From assembly GCA_937914895.1 (NCBI GenBank), contig CALGIL010000467.1:1-5928 (forward strand): DNA of 5,928 bases, written 5' to 3'. The DNA is from an uncultured Angelakisella sp. (lineage in GTDB: Bacteria; Bacillota; Clostridia; Oscillospirales; Ruminococcaceae). A program made the position numbers and the translations under genes. Position 1 is the first letter of the stretch, and the number at the start of each line of letters is the position of its first letter. Positions 1-4,954 of this stretch are shown here, piece by piece. The notes under the pieces were generated by a model. The model saw only the letters and a program-made list of their open reading frames with translations, ran no database searches and was not told the DNA's origin.

Positions 1-26
1 AGTTCAGACGTGTGCTCTTCCGATCT
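1..26 (+). other. Illumina TruSeq read-2 adapter remnant (not genomic)
   Basis: The first 26 bases equal the last 26 bases of the 34-base TruSeq read-2 primer as I know it, including the diagnostic end GCTCTTCCGATCT. The sequence turns GC-rich and protein-coding immediately afterwards. This is untrimmed library adapter at the contig edge. ORFs that begin inside it, with N-termini such as MCSSDL or MLFRSP, are artefacts. Confidence 0.97.
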
Positions 27-556
27 CCCAGCGGGAGGCCGCCGCCTACGACGAAGCCGCCGTCCGGGCCAAGGCGGCCCAGCAGGTCCTGGACGCCATG
101 CCCCCCATGGGCTGCCCCGGCACCCGTGCCCGGGTCATCCAGCGGGCGGCGGCGCCCCTTGCCGCCCCGGAAATCCATGGCGAAGCGGCAAGCCAGCTTT
201 CCCAGTGGCCGGTGCAGATTCAGCTGGCGCCCGTAAACGCCCCCTACTTCCACCGGGCCAACCTGCTGGTGGCCGCCGACTGCACCGCCTTTGCCTACGG
301 CGGCTTTCATGGCCGCTTCATCCGGGGCCGGGTGGCCCTTATCGGCTGCCCCAAGCTGGACGCCTGCGACTACGCCGAAAAGCTTACCGCCATCCTGGAG
401 GCCAACGACATCAAAAGCGTCACCGTGGTCCGCATGGAGGTGCCCTGCTGCGGCGGAATCGTCCAGGCGGTGCAGACCGCCCTGCGCCAGAGCGGCAAGC
501 TGATCCCCTGGCAGGTGGTCACCATCTCCACCGACGGACAAATTTTAGAGGATTAA
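27..556 (+). CDS. 4Fe-4S ferredoxin-type protein, C-terminal part (5' end missing)
   Basis: The reading frame is open from the adapter junction (first full codon at 29) to TAA at 554-556, giving 175 residues; the true start lies beyond the contig edge. I recognise the C-terminal region of a clostridial protein that normally carries two N-terminal 4Fe-4S clusters, often found near hybrid-cluster-protein genes; those clusters are not in this window. Visible family landmarks are a GCPG motif just after DAMPPM, SQWPVQIQLAPVNAPYF, AADCTAFAYG, LIGCPKLDACDY, the paired cysteines of VRMEVPCCGG, and the closing WQVVTISTDGQILED. The many conserved cysteines suggest further metal or redox sites. Choosing the internal ATG at 98 would discard in-frame family-like sequence (REAAAYDEAAV) and is wrong. 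The exact electron partner is unknown. Two hairpins follow the stop codon. Confidence 0.88.
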
Positions 557-571
557 CGCCGCGCAAAACCC

Positions 572-600
572 AAGGCCCATCCCAAAACGGGATGGGCCTT
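572..600 (+). terminator. Intrinsic terminator after the Fe-S gene (may work both ways)
   Basis: A perfect 12-bp stem (AAGGCCCATCCC at 572-583, its complement at 589-600) closes a 5-base AAAAC loop, 15 bases after the stop codon. The downstream T-tract on the plus strand is weak. Read on the minus strand, the hairpin is followed by GGGTTTT, so it may also back up termination of the oncoming mini-gene. Confidence 0.8.
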
Positions 601-615
601 GCATTATCGCAAGAC

Positions 616-639
616 ACAGCCCCGCCGAGGCGGGGCTGT
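616..639 (-). terminator. GC-rich hairpin terminating the cysteine-rich mini-gene
   Basis: ACAGCCCCGC (616-625) pairs with GCGGGGCTGT (630-639) around a 4-base CGAG loop. On the minus strand it begins 13 bases beyond the stop codon at 653 and is followed by GTCTTG, so it has only a poor T-run. Its position between two convergent genes fits a shared or bidirectional terminator. Confidence 0.65.
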
Positions 640-652
640 CTGTGAGGTCGAT

Positions 653-742
653 TTAGCAGCCGAATCCAAAGCATTTGCAAAGGGCCTGCCAAAGCGCACT
701 GCAATCAAAATTTCCGCAGCTAAAATTCCTGCAATAAAACAT
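653..742 (-). CDS. Cysteine-rich 29-residue mini-protein, unrecognised
   Basis: A short ORF runs from ATG (742-740) to TAA (655-653). It is preceded by a perfect AAAGGAGG (758-751) with an 8-base spacer, the strongest start signal in this part of the window. The peptide has six cysteines, at residues 4, 9, 14, 22, 24 and 29, and is rich in aromatics (F2, Y3, F7, F12, W18, F25, F27). From C4 the sequence steps in fives: CRNFS, CGNFD, CSALW, QALCK, CFGFG, C; the first two are a near repeat at DNA level too (733-719 and 718-704). There is no signal peptide and few charges (R5, D13, K23). A promoter-like pair lies upstream (786-814) and a hairpin downstream, so it looks like a complete transcription unit. 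I do not recognise the family. Metal binding, a peptide precursor or an envelope peptide are all possible; none is shown. No radical-SAM or export gene is visible nearby. Confidence 0.68.
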   Translation of the reverse strand: MFYCRNFSCGNFDCSALWQALCKCFGFGC

Positions 743-750
743 CAGAAAGA

Positions 751-758
751 CCTCCTTT
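751..758 (-). promoter_or_regulatory. Ribosome binding site deciding the mini-gene start
   Basis: AAAGGAGG on the minus strand, ideal complementarity to the 16S 3' end, with an 8-base spacer to the ATG at 742. It is the main reason for calling the 29-residue ORF real. The overlapping 40-residue frame (842-720) would have this site inside its coding sequence. Confidence 0.8.
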
Positions 759-764
759 AAGTAT

Positions 765-781
765 TTGTCTCGCGAGGACAA
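765..781 (-). promoter_or_regulatory. Small dyad in the mini-gene 5' leader
   Basis: TTGTC and GACAA arms (765-769 and 777-781) flank a TCGCGAG core, forming a 5-bp stem at or near the predicted 5' end of the mini-gene transcript, ahead of the ribosome binding site. It could be an operator or a 5' stabilising hairpin. It is short, so chance is possible. Confidence 0.35.
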
Positions 782-785
782 CCTC

Positions 786-814
786 ATTGTAATCCTCCGG
801 CAAACCGTTTGCAA
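786..814 (-). promoter_or_regulatory. Candidate sigma-A promoter of the mini-gene
   Basis: On the minus strand a -35-like TTGCAA (814-809, 4 of 6 consensus) is separated by exactly 17 bases from TACAAT (791-786, 5 of 6). Transcription would start near 780-779, giving a leader of about 38 bases before the ATG at 742. The dyad GCAAAC-C-GTTTGC (800-812) covers part of the -35 box and the spacer, where a repressor could act. Confidence 0.55.
800..812. promoter_or_regulatory. Operator-like palindrome over the mini-gene promoter
   Basis: GCAAAC and GTTTGC form a perfect 6-bp inverted repeat around one central C. It overlaps the -35 box at 809-814. The regulator is unknown; the placement is suggestive but the repeat is short. 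Confidence 0.4.
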
Positions 815-885
815 ATGCAATGTTTGGCAGAATCAGGCCCATTTGCCCGCCGTTTTTTCCCGCTATGGGAGCCGCCGTCCGCGGG

Positions 886-916
886 CTTTTGCGTGCCTGT
901 GTTTTAAACGCAAAAG
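886..916. repeat. 8-bp inverted repeat in the gene-free stretch before sodC
   Basis: CTTTTGCG (886-893) and CGCAAAAG (909-916) are exact inverted copies separated by 15 bases that include GTTTTAAAC. It lies between the divergent mini-gene and dismutase gene and could be an operator. The rest of 815-1005 shows no convincing gene; the minus-strand frame through it has no good ribosome site. Confidence 0.4.
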
Positions 917-941
917 TTTGATTGTCTGATTTGCACGCCGA

Positions 942-957
942 AGGGGGCTTTCCCCCT
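942..957 (+). promoter_or_regulatory. GC-rich hairpin upstream of the dismutase gene
   Basis: AGGGGG (942-947) and CCCCCT (952-957) pair around a CTTT loop, followed by GTGCTTTT, about 50 bases before the dismutase start. It could be an attenuator or the end of an upstream leader. Function unproven. Confidence 0.35.
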
Positions 958-1005
958 GTGCTTTTCACCGTTTTCCCCCAAATTCATAGAATGGGGGAGG
1001 AGGTG

Positions 1006-1500
1006 ATGGTTTTGGCTATGCGCCAACCGTATCAAATTCCCTTTCGCGGCGCTCCCAGCGCCTGCGCCCGCGTGGCGGGAAGCCCCAGGTACCCCGGCAT
1101 CCATGGGGACGTCTGCTTTTACCAGGCCGACCCCGGCGTGCTGGTGGTGGCGTCCATTGTGGGCCTGCCCCAGGGCGGCGGCCCCTGCGCGTCGGACATT
1201 TTTGGATTTCATATCCACGAAGGCGCCCCCTGCGCCGGAACCGCCGACGACCCCTTTGCCGACGTGGGCTCCCACTACAACCCCCGGGGCTGCCCCCACC
1301 CCGCCCATGCGGGGGATCTTCCTCCGCTGTTTGGCAACGGCGGAACGGCGTTTATGTCCGTTTTGACCAGCCGCTTTACCATCCGGGAGATCCTGGGGCG
1401 CTCGGTGATCATCCATGCCGCCCCCGACGATTTTACCACCCAGCCCTCGGGGAATTCCGGCGAAATGATTGCCTGCGGACAAATTCTGCCCACGTCCTAA
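1006..1500 (+). CDS. sodC: Cu/Zn superoxide dismutase family protein, no signal peptide
   Basis: A 164-residue protein of the Cu/Zn superoxide dismutase family, which converts superoxide to oxygen and hydrogen peroxide. By alignment with classical SOD1 from memory, the copper ligands H69 and H71 (FGFHIHEG), H90 (bridging) and H137 (VIIHAAPDD) and the zinc ligands H90, H98, H101 and D104 (HPAHAGDL) are all present, as are the disulfide cysteines C76 and C157 (IACG). The arginine that guides superoxide to copper (SOD1 Arg143) is replaced by M154 in SGEMIACG. The N-terminus has no signal peptide or lipobox, unusual for bacterial SodC. The start at 1006 is set by GGAGG (996-1000, spacer 5); a GTG at 1003 and an ATG at 1018 are alternatives that do not change the domain. 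It stands alone, divergent from the mini-gene and convergent with the transporter operon. Confidence 0.9.
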   Translation: MVLAMRQPYQIPFRGAPSACARVAGSPRYPGIHGDVCFYQADPGVLVVASIVGLPQGGGPCASDIFGFHIHEGAPCAGTADDPFADVGSHYNPRGCPHPAHAGDLPPLFGNGGTAFMSVLTSRFTIREILGRSVIIHAAPDDFTTQPSGNSGEMIACGQILPTS

Positions 1501-1531
1501 AGCCCGTCCGTCCTTCTGCTTTTCCCCCACA

Positions 1532-1573
1532 AGCCCCCGGGGCGCCGGCCAAAAGACCGGCGCCCCGGGGGCT
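1532..1573. terminator. Long bidirectional hairpin between convergent genes
   Basis: A perfect 17-bp stem, almost all G and C (1532-1548 with 1557-1573), closes an 8-base loop CCAAAAGA. It sits 31 bases after the dismutase stop and 34 bases beyond the ATPase stop of the opposing operon. It lacks a strong T-run on either side (CCTTCTCT on plus), but its stability and position fit a shared terminator. Confidence 0.75.
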
Positions 1574-1607
1574 CCTTCTCTCCGTCCAATGGAACGGCTG
1601 TACGGTG

Positions 1608-2408
1608 TTACGACAGCAGCATCCGGTCGTTGTCCAGGTCCCTGCCCGCCCGGGCCCGAAACTGGTCCAGCAGACCGCCCACCGTCATTTTCCGCCGTTC
1701 CTCCCCCCGGATGTCCAGCACAATGCGCCCGCCGTCCATCATCAGGGTGCGGCTGCCCAGCTCCAGGGCCTGCTTCATGTTGTGGGTGACCATCAGGGTG
1801 GTAATCCGGTTCTCCGTCACCACCTGCCGGGTCAGCGCCAAAATCTTTTCCGCCGCGGCGGGGTCCAGGGCGGCGGTGTGCTCGTCCAGCAGCAGCAGCT
1901 TGGGCGGGACCATGGTGGCCATCAGCAGGGTCAGGGCCTGGCGCTGGCCCCCGGACAAAAGCCCCACGGGCTGGGTCAGACGGTCCTCCAGCCCCATGTC
2001 CAGCATGGCCAGCCTGCGGCGGAAAAAGTCCCGGTCCGCCCTGCCAATGCGGCTGAACCAGGCGCCGCGGCCCCGGCCGGCGCGCAGATAGGCAAGAGCC
2101 AGGTTTTCCTCGATGGTCATGTGGGGCGCGGTGCCCCCCAGGGGATTCTGGAACAGCCTGCCCATCTCCCGGCTGCGCCGGTGCTCCGGCCAAAAGGTAA
2201 TGTCTTCATCCCCCAGCACCACCGACCCCCGGTCGGGATAAAAGGTGCCGGCAACGGCCCCCAGCAGGGTGGACTTGCCCGCCCCGTTGGAGCCCACCAG
2301 GGTGGCCCACTCCCCCGGCTCCAGGCGGAGGGATACCTCCTCCAGGGCCTTTTTCTCGTTGACCGTGCCGGGGCTGAAGGTCTTGCAGACATTTGTCAGC
2401 TTTAGCAA
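1608..2408 (-). CDS. trpZ: ABC transporter ATP-binding protein, tryptophan uptake
   Basis: A 266-residue ABC ATPase that would power the transporter on the cytoplasmic face. Motifs in order: Walker A GSNGAGKST (39-47), Q-loop FQNP (Q87), signature LSGGQ (151-155), Walker B LLLLDE (171-176) with catalytic E176, and switch His in MVTHN (H209). DEHTAALD instead of the usual DEPTAALD is, as I recall, typical of the COG1101 subfamily that partners PF04392 binding proteins. The start is TTG at 2408, inside the overlap TTGCTAA with the permease stop (7 shared bases); the conserved N-terminus MLKLTNVCKTF needs this codon. A purine-rich stretch (AAGGGAAGGG) upstream is a mediocre ribosome site, so translation is probably coupled to the permease. 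Last gene of the operon. Substrate assignment comes from the leader and the binding protein, not from this ATPase. Confidence 0.92.
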   Translation of the reverse strand: MLKLTNVCKTFSPGTVNEKKALEEVSLRLEPGEWATLVGSNGAGKSTLLGAVAGTFYPDRGSVVLGDEDITFWPEHRRSREMGRLFQNPLGGTAPHMTIEENLALAYLRAGRGRGAWFSRIGRADRDFFRRRLAMLDMGLEDRLTQPVGLLSGGQRQALTLLMATMVPPKLLLLDEHTAALDPAAAEKILALTRQVVTENRITTLMVTHNMKQALELGSRTLMMDGGRIVLDIRGEERRKMTVGGLLDQFRARAGRDLDNDRMLLS

Positions 2409-3343
2409 GGCGCCGCGCCCCCCTTCCCTTTGGCCGCCCGCTTTTGGCGGTGCAGGGCAATGAGCCTTCGGCCCTGGGGGGAGGCGGCGGCCGCCGCCAC
2501 AATGACGGCGGACACCAGCTTAAAGCCCTCTGTGGGCACCAGGCTTGTGCTGATGGCCACCGCCACAATCATCCGGTACAGGCAGGCGCCCAGCACCACC
2601 CCCGCCACCCGGCCGGCCATGGACCTGCGGCCCATAATGCTCTCGCCGATGATGAGGCTGGCCAGGGCCACCGTCACCATGCCGCTGCCCAGGTTGATGT
2701 CGCTGCTTTTGTTGAGGAGCCCGATAAGGCAGCCCCCCAGCCCCGTCAGGGAACCCGAAAGGCACAGCCCCGCGGTGATGGTAAAGGCCGGGTTGATGGA
2801 GGAGGCCCGCACCATGTCCGCGTTGTCCCCGGTGGCCCGGATGGACAGCCCCAGCCGGGTGCCCAGAAAGCTGATGACCAGCAGGCAGGCGGCCAGCAGG
2901 ATGACGGCCAGCAGGATAAGCTCGTGCCACTTTGCCCACCACCCCGCCGTACTCAGGCCCTTGGCCAGGGCAAACAGGCTGGGGCTGCCGTACAGGGACA
3001 GGTTGGAGGACCAGCCCATCACCGCCAGGTTGACCGTGTACAGCCCGGTGTTGACGATGATGCCGGCCAGGATGCTCTCCACCCCCAGGCGGGTCTGCAG
3101 CAGGGCGGTAACCAGCCCCGAGGCCGCCCCCGCCGCCATGGCGGCGGGCAGGGCCAGAAAGGGGTGCCCCGCCAGGGTGACGGTGGCGCCCACGGCAAAG
3201 CCCAGGGTGTAGCAGCCGTCGGTGGACAGGTCGGCAATATTTAAAACCGAAAAGCTGATAAACAGCGCCAGCGCCACCAGGGAGTAGACAAACCCCACCT
3301 CCAGGGCGGTGCGCAGGGCGGCAAGGGACAGGATGGACGGCAC
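2402..3343 (-). CDS. trpY: ABC transporter permease, tryptophan uptake
   Basis: A 313-residue hydrophobic membrane protein of the BPD_transp_2 (LivH-like, PF02653) type, forming the membrane channel of the transporter. Strongly hydrophobic stretches lie near residues 13-33, 45-80, 92-110, 142-160, 185-210, 222-236, 246-265 and 272-288, giving roughly eight or more membrane segments. The cytoplasmic loop ATGDNADMVRASSIN (170-184) matches the coupling loop of this family, which contacts the ATPase. The basic C-terminus (HRQKRAAKGKGG) should be cytoplasmic. The start codon is GTG at 3343, fixed by a perfect AAGGAGG (3357-3351) with a 7-base spacer. It begins 35 bases after the binding-protein stop and overlaps the ATPase start by 7 bases. 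Confidence 0.92.
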   Translation of the reverse strand: MPSILSLAALRTALEVGFVYSLVALALFISFSVLNIADLSTDGCYTLGFAVGATVTLAGHPFLALPAAMAAGAASGLVTALLQTRLGVESILAGIIVNTGLYTVNLAVMGWSSNLSLYGSPSLFALAKGLSTAGWWAKWHELILLAVILLAACLLVISFLGTRLGLSIRATGDNADMVRASSINPAFTITAGLCLSGSLTGLGGCLIGLLNKSSDINLGSGMVTVALASLIIGESIMGRRSMAGRVAGVVLGACLYRMIVAVAISTSLVPTEGFKLVSAVIVAAAAASPQGRRLIALHRQKRAAKGKGGAAPC

Positions 3344-3350
3344 AAAAACG

Positions 3351-3357
3351 CCTCCTT
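3351..3357 (-). promoter_or_regulatory. Ribosome binding site fixing a GTG start for the permease
   Basis: AAGGAGG on the minus strand with a 7-base spacer to GTG at 3343. No ATG lies in frame at a suitable distance, so this site decides the non-ATG start. Confidence 0.85.
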
Positions 3358-3378
3358 GTTTATGCTGGATATTTCGCT

Positions 3379-4470
3379 TTATTCAAACTTTTGGGCGGTG
3401 GTAATCTCCTCCACACCGATGCCCAGGGTGGCAAAGGCCGCCTTTACATCCTCCAGGTCAAGGCCGATGGCCGCACAGGTCTCGGTGTTGATGGTGGCCA
3501 TCTCGTGGGCCAGAATGACCACCGGCGTAGCGGCGGGGTCGGCCCCGTTTACCAGCAGGTCCGCCACCATCTGGGCGGTTTTGGCGCCCAGGTCATCGTA
3601 ATCCACGCCGTAGCCGAAAAACGCGCCGTTAAGGGCAAAGGAGTTGGCCCCGGCATAATGGGGGATTTGGGCGTCCCCGAGCTTTTCAAAAATGGCAAGC
3701 TCGGCGCTCATGACGGTGTTGTCGGTGGGGGTAAAAATGGCCTCCACCCCCTCGTGGATCAGGGCGTCCACGGCGGAGCTGATTTCGTCGGTGTTTGTGC
3801 CGGTCTTTTCCACATAGGCGATGCCCTGGGCGTCCAGGTATGCCTTGGCCTCCTCAATGGGCTTTTTGGAGGAATCCTCGGACTTGGAGTACAAAAGCCC
3901 CACCTTGCCGATGTCGGGATTGACGGCGATCATCATCTTCATAATCATCTCGGTGTTCAGCGCGTCGCTGACCCCCGTAATGGAGCCCCCGGGGGCGTCC
4001 ATAGATGCCACCAGCCCCGCCGTCACAGGGTCGGAAACGGCGGAAAAAATGATGGGGATGCCCTCGTCCGCCATGGTCGCCTGCATAATCTGGGCGGCAG
4101 GGGTGGCAATGGGGACCACCACGTCCACGCCGTCCGCCACCAGCTGGGCGGCAATCTGGTTCAGGGTGGTGCTGTCCCCCTGGCCGTTATAGGTGTAATC
4201 CGCGTACCGAAAGCTGACGCCCAGCCGGGCGCTTTGGACGTCCAGCTCCTGCTGGACCTTGCGTTCGATCTGGTCCAGGGAGGCGTGGTCCATAAACTTG
4301 ACAATGCCCACCTTGTATTCTGTCTTGCTCTCCGCGGATTCGCCGGCGGAATCGGACGGGGACTGGGGGGATGCGGGGCCGGTCCCGGCGCCGGAACAGG
4401 CGGTCAGGGCCAGCAGCATCAGAGCGGACAGGGCGGCGGCCATTCTTTTGGCCATAGGCTGTTTTTTCAT
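3379..4470 (-). CDS. trpX: ABC transporter substrate-binding lipoprotein, tryptophan uptake
   Basis: A 363-residue extracytoplasmic binding protein of the ABC_sub_bind family (PF04392, COG2984). The N-terminus is a lipoprotein signal: basic MKKQPMAKRM, hydrophobic core, then lipobox LTAC with lipidated C25, followed by a Ser/Pro/Glu-rich linker to about residue 50. The two-lobe domain starts at EYKVGIVKFMDHASLDQ (51-67), with family landmarks VVVPIATPAAQ (117-127), IIFSAVSDPVTAGLV (140-154), KVGLLYSKSEDSS (189-201), AIFTPTDNTV (244-253) and GYGVDYDDLG (286-295). A pneumococcal relative is known, from memory, to bind tryptophan. The start at 4470 has GGAGG (4483-4479) with an 8-base spacer; the longer frame upstream to 4650 runs back through the T-box terminator and is not protein. 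First gene of the operon, directly under the Trp T-box leader. Confidence 0.95.
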   Translation of the reverse strand: MKKQPMAKRMAAALSALMLLALTACSGAGTGPASPQSPSDSAGESAESKTEYKVGIVKFMDHASLDQIERKVQQELDVQSARLGVSFRYADYTYNGQGDSTTLNQIAAQLVADGVDVVVPIATPAAQIMQATMADEGIPIIFSAVSDPVTAGLVASMDAPGGSITGVSDALNTEMIMKMMIAVNPDIGKVGLLYSKSEDSSKKPIEEAKAYLDAQGIAYVEKTGTNTDEISSAVDALIHEGVEAIFTPTDNTVMSAELAIFEKLGDAQIPHYAGANSFALNGAFFGYGVDYDDLGAKTAQMVADLLVNGADPAATPVVILAHEMATINTETCAAIGLDLEDVKAAFATLGIGVEEITTAQKFE

Positions 4471-4559
4471 CGTGCTTTCCTCCATATCTTGCCCGGTTTG
4501 GGCCTTTTTGTGTGGGTGGCGGATGGAGGGGCCGCTGCCATCGGCCTTTTGAAGAGCAC

Positions 4560-4598
4560 AAAAAAACAGCCCCTGTCCCACCATGGGACAAGAGCCGT
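4560..4598 (-). terminator. T-box regulated intrinsic terminator
   Basis: On the minus strand ACGGCTCTTGTCCCA (4598-4584) pairs with TGGGACAGGGGCTGT (4580-4566), 15 pairs with three G-T wobbles around a 3-base loop, followed by seven T residues (4566-4560). It stops transcription 90 bases before the binding-protein start unless the antiterminator forms. The antiterminator uses the same 5' arm (4594-4584). Confidence 0.93.
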
Positions 4599-4837
4599 AC
4601 TCCTGCGATACCACCCAAATTGACGTCACTGAGACGTCCACTCGCTTCACGCGCCATCACGCGTTCCCGATGGATAACGGGTGGGGCCCCGTCGGCATCT
4701 ACTTGGTTTCCCGTTCAAGCCGCCCTCAAAAGTCCATTCACTCGGCCGCGCCCCGCCCTGATCCCACCACCCAGGACTCTCTGAAGGTTTGCCGCACCGG
4801 CTACTAGTCTTTCTCACAGGTTTTTCTTCTTCGGTTT
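4560..4837 (-). promoter_or_regulatory. T-box riboswitch (tRNA-Trp sensing) for the transporter operon
   Basis: Read on the minus strand, the leader shows the T-box elements in order. AGTAG (near 4803) opens Stem I. AGAGAG followed by GGTGGTGGGA (4782-4761) is the apical loop region that stacks on the tRNA elbow. TGG (4736-4734) sits in GAATGGACTTTTGAG as the Trp specifier codon. A Stem II motif CCCGTTATCCATCGGG and small hairpins follow, then the T-box itself, GGGTGGTATCGC. The antiterminator is drawn directly: helix UGGG/CCCA (4617-4614 with 4587-4584), 7-base bulge UGGUAUC (4613-4607), helix GCAGGAG/CUCUUGU (4606-4600 with 4594-4588), loop UACGG. It excludes the terminator. Uncharged tRNA-Trp should stabilise the antiterminator and switch on uptake. 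The 5' end is set from the promoter spacing. Confidence 0.95.
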
Positions 4838-4843
4838 GGAGCT

Positions 4844-4872
4844 ATTATAAGCGCCGGGGCGGCGTCTGTCAA
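4844..4872 (-). promoter_or_regulatory. Perfect-consensus sigma-A promoter of the tryptophan operon
   Basis: TTGACA (4872-4867), a 17-base spacer and TATAAT (4849-4844) on the minus strand, identical to consensus. The likely first base is A4837, starting the T-box leader. The spacer holds a dyad CGCCG-CCC-CGGCG (4864-4852). A consensus promoter fits control at the level of termination rather than initiation. Confidence 0.93.
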
Positions 4873-4954
4873 GCCCGCGGGGAAAATTTTTCTTTCGTAT
4901 CCAAGCTTTAAGTCCCCTCCCCTGTGAATGCGGGGGCACATAAAAGGGCTGCCG

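Noticed and set aside
10..645. Plus-strand ORF starting MCSSDLP
   Set aside because: Its start lies in the adapter and its body is an Arg/Pro/Gly-rich shadow of the Fe-S gene in another frame, running through two terminator hairpins.
720..842. Minus-strand 40-residue ORF (MGLILPNIAFANGL...) and its longer version from 968
   Set aside because: No good ribosome site. The predicted mini-gene promoter lies inside it, so the transcript would begin after its start, and the perfect AAAGGAGG within it serves the 29-residue ORF in another frame. Kept only as a remote possibility.
964..992. TTCACC-17-TAGAAT as the dismutase promoter
   Set aside because: It would start transcription at about base 999, inside the ribosome binding site of the gene, so it is unlikely to be the working promoter for the start chosen.
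904..2193. 429-residue minus-strand ORF across the dismutase and the ATPase
   Set aside because: It is antisense to the dismutase and out of frame with the ATPase, crosses the long hairpin terminator, and has the Gly/Ala/Arg-rich look of a GC-rich shadow frame.
4551..4560. Ten-base match to the adapter (TGTGCTCTTC) on the minus strand
   Set aside because: It lies in continuous, sensible sequence just after the T-box terminator and lacks the CCGATCT that would follow in real adapter, so it is chance rather than a mis-join.
4471..4650. 60-residue N-terminal extension of the binding protein
   Set aside because: It translates the T-box antiterminator, terminator and leader; the lipoprotein signal and GGAGG site fix the start at 4470.
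4914..4936. Possible terminator after the DUF3888-like gene
   Set aside because: Only a 4-bp CCCC/GGGG stem with a 9-base loop and no T-run; too weak to call.
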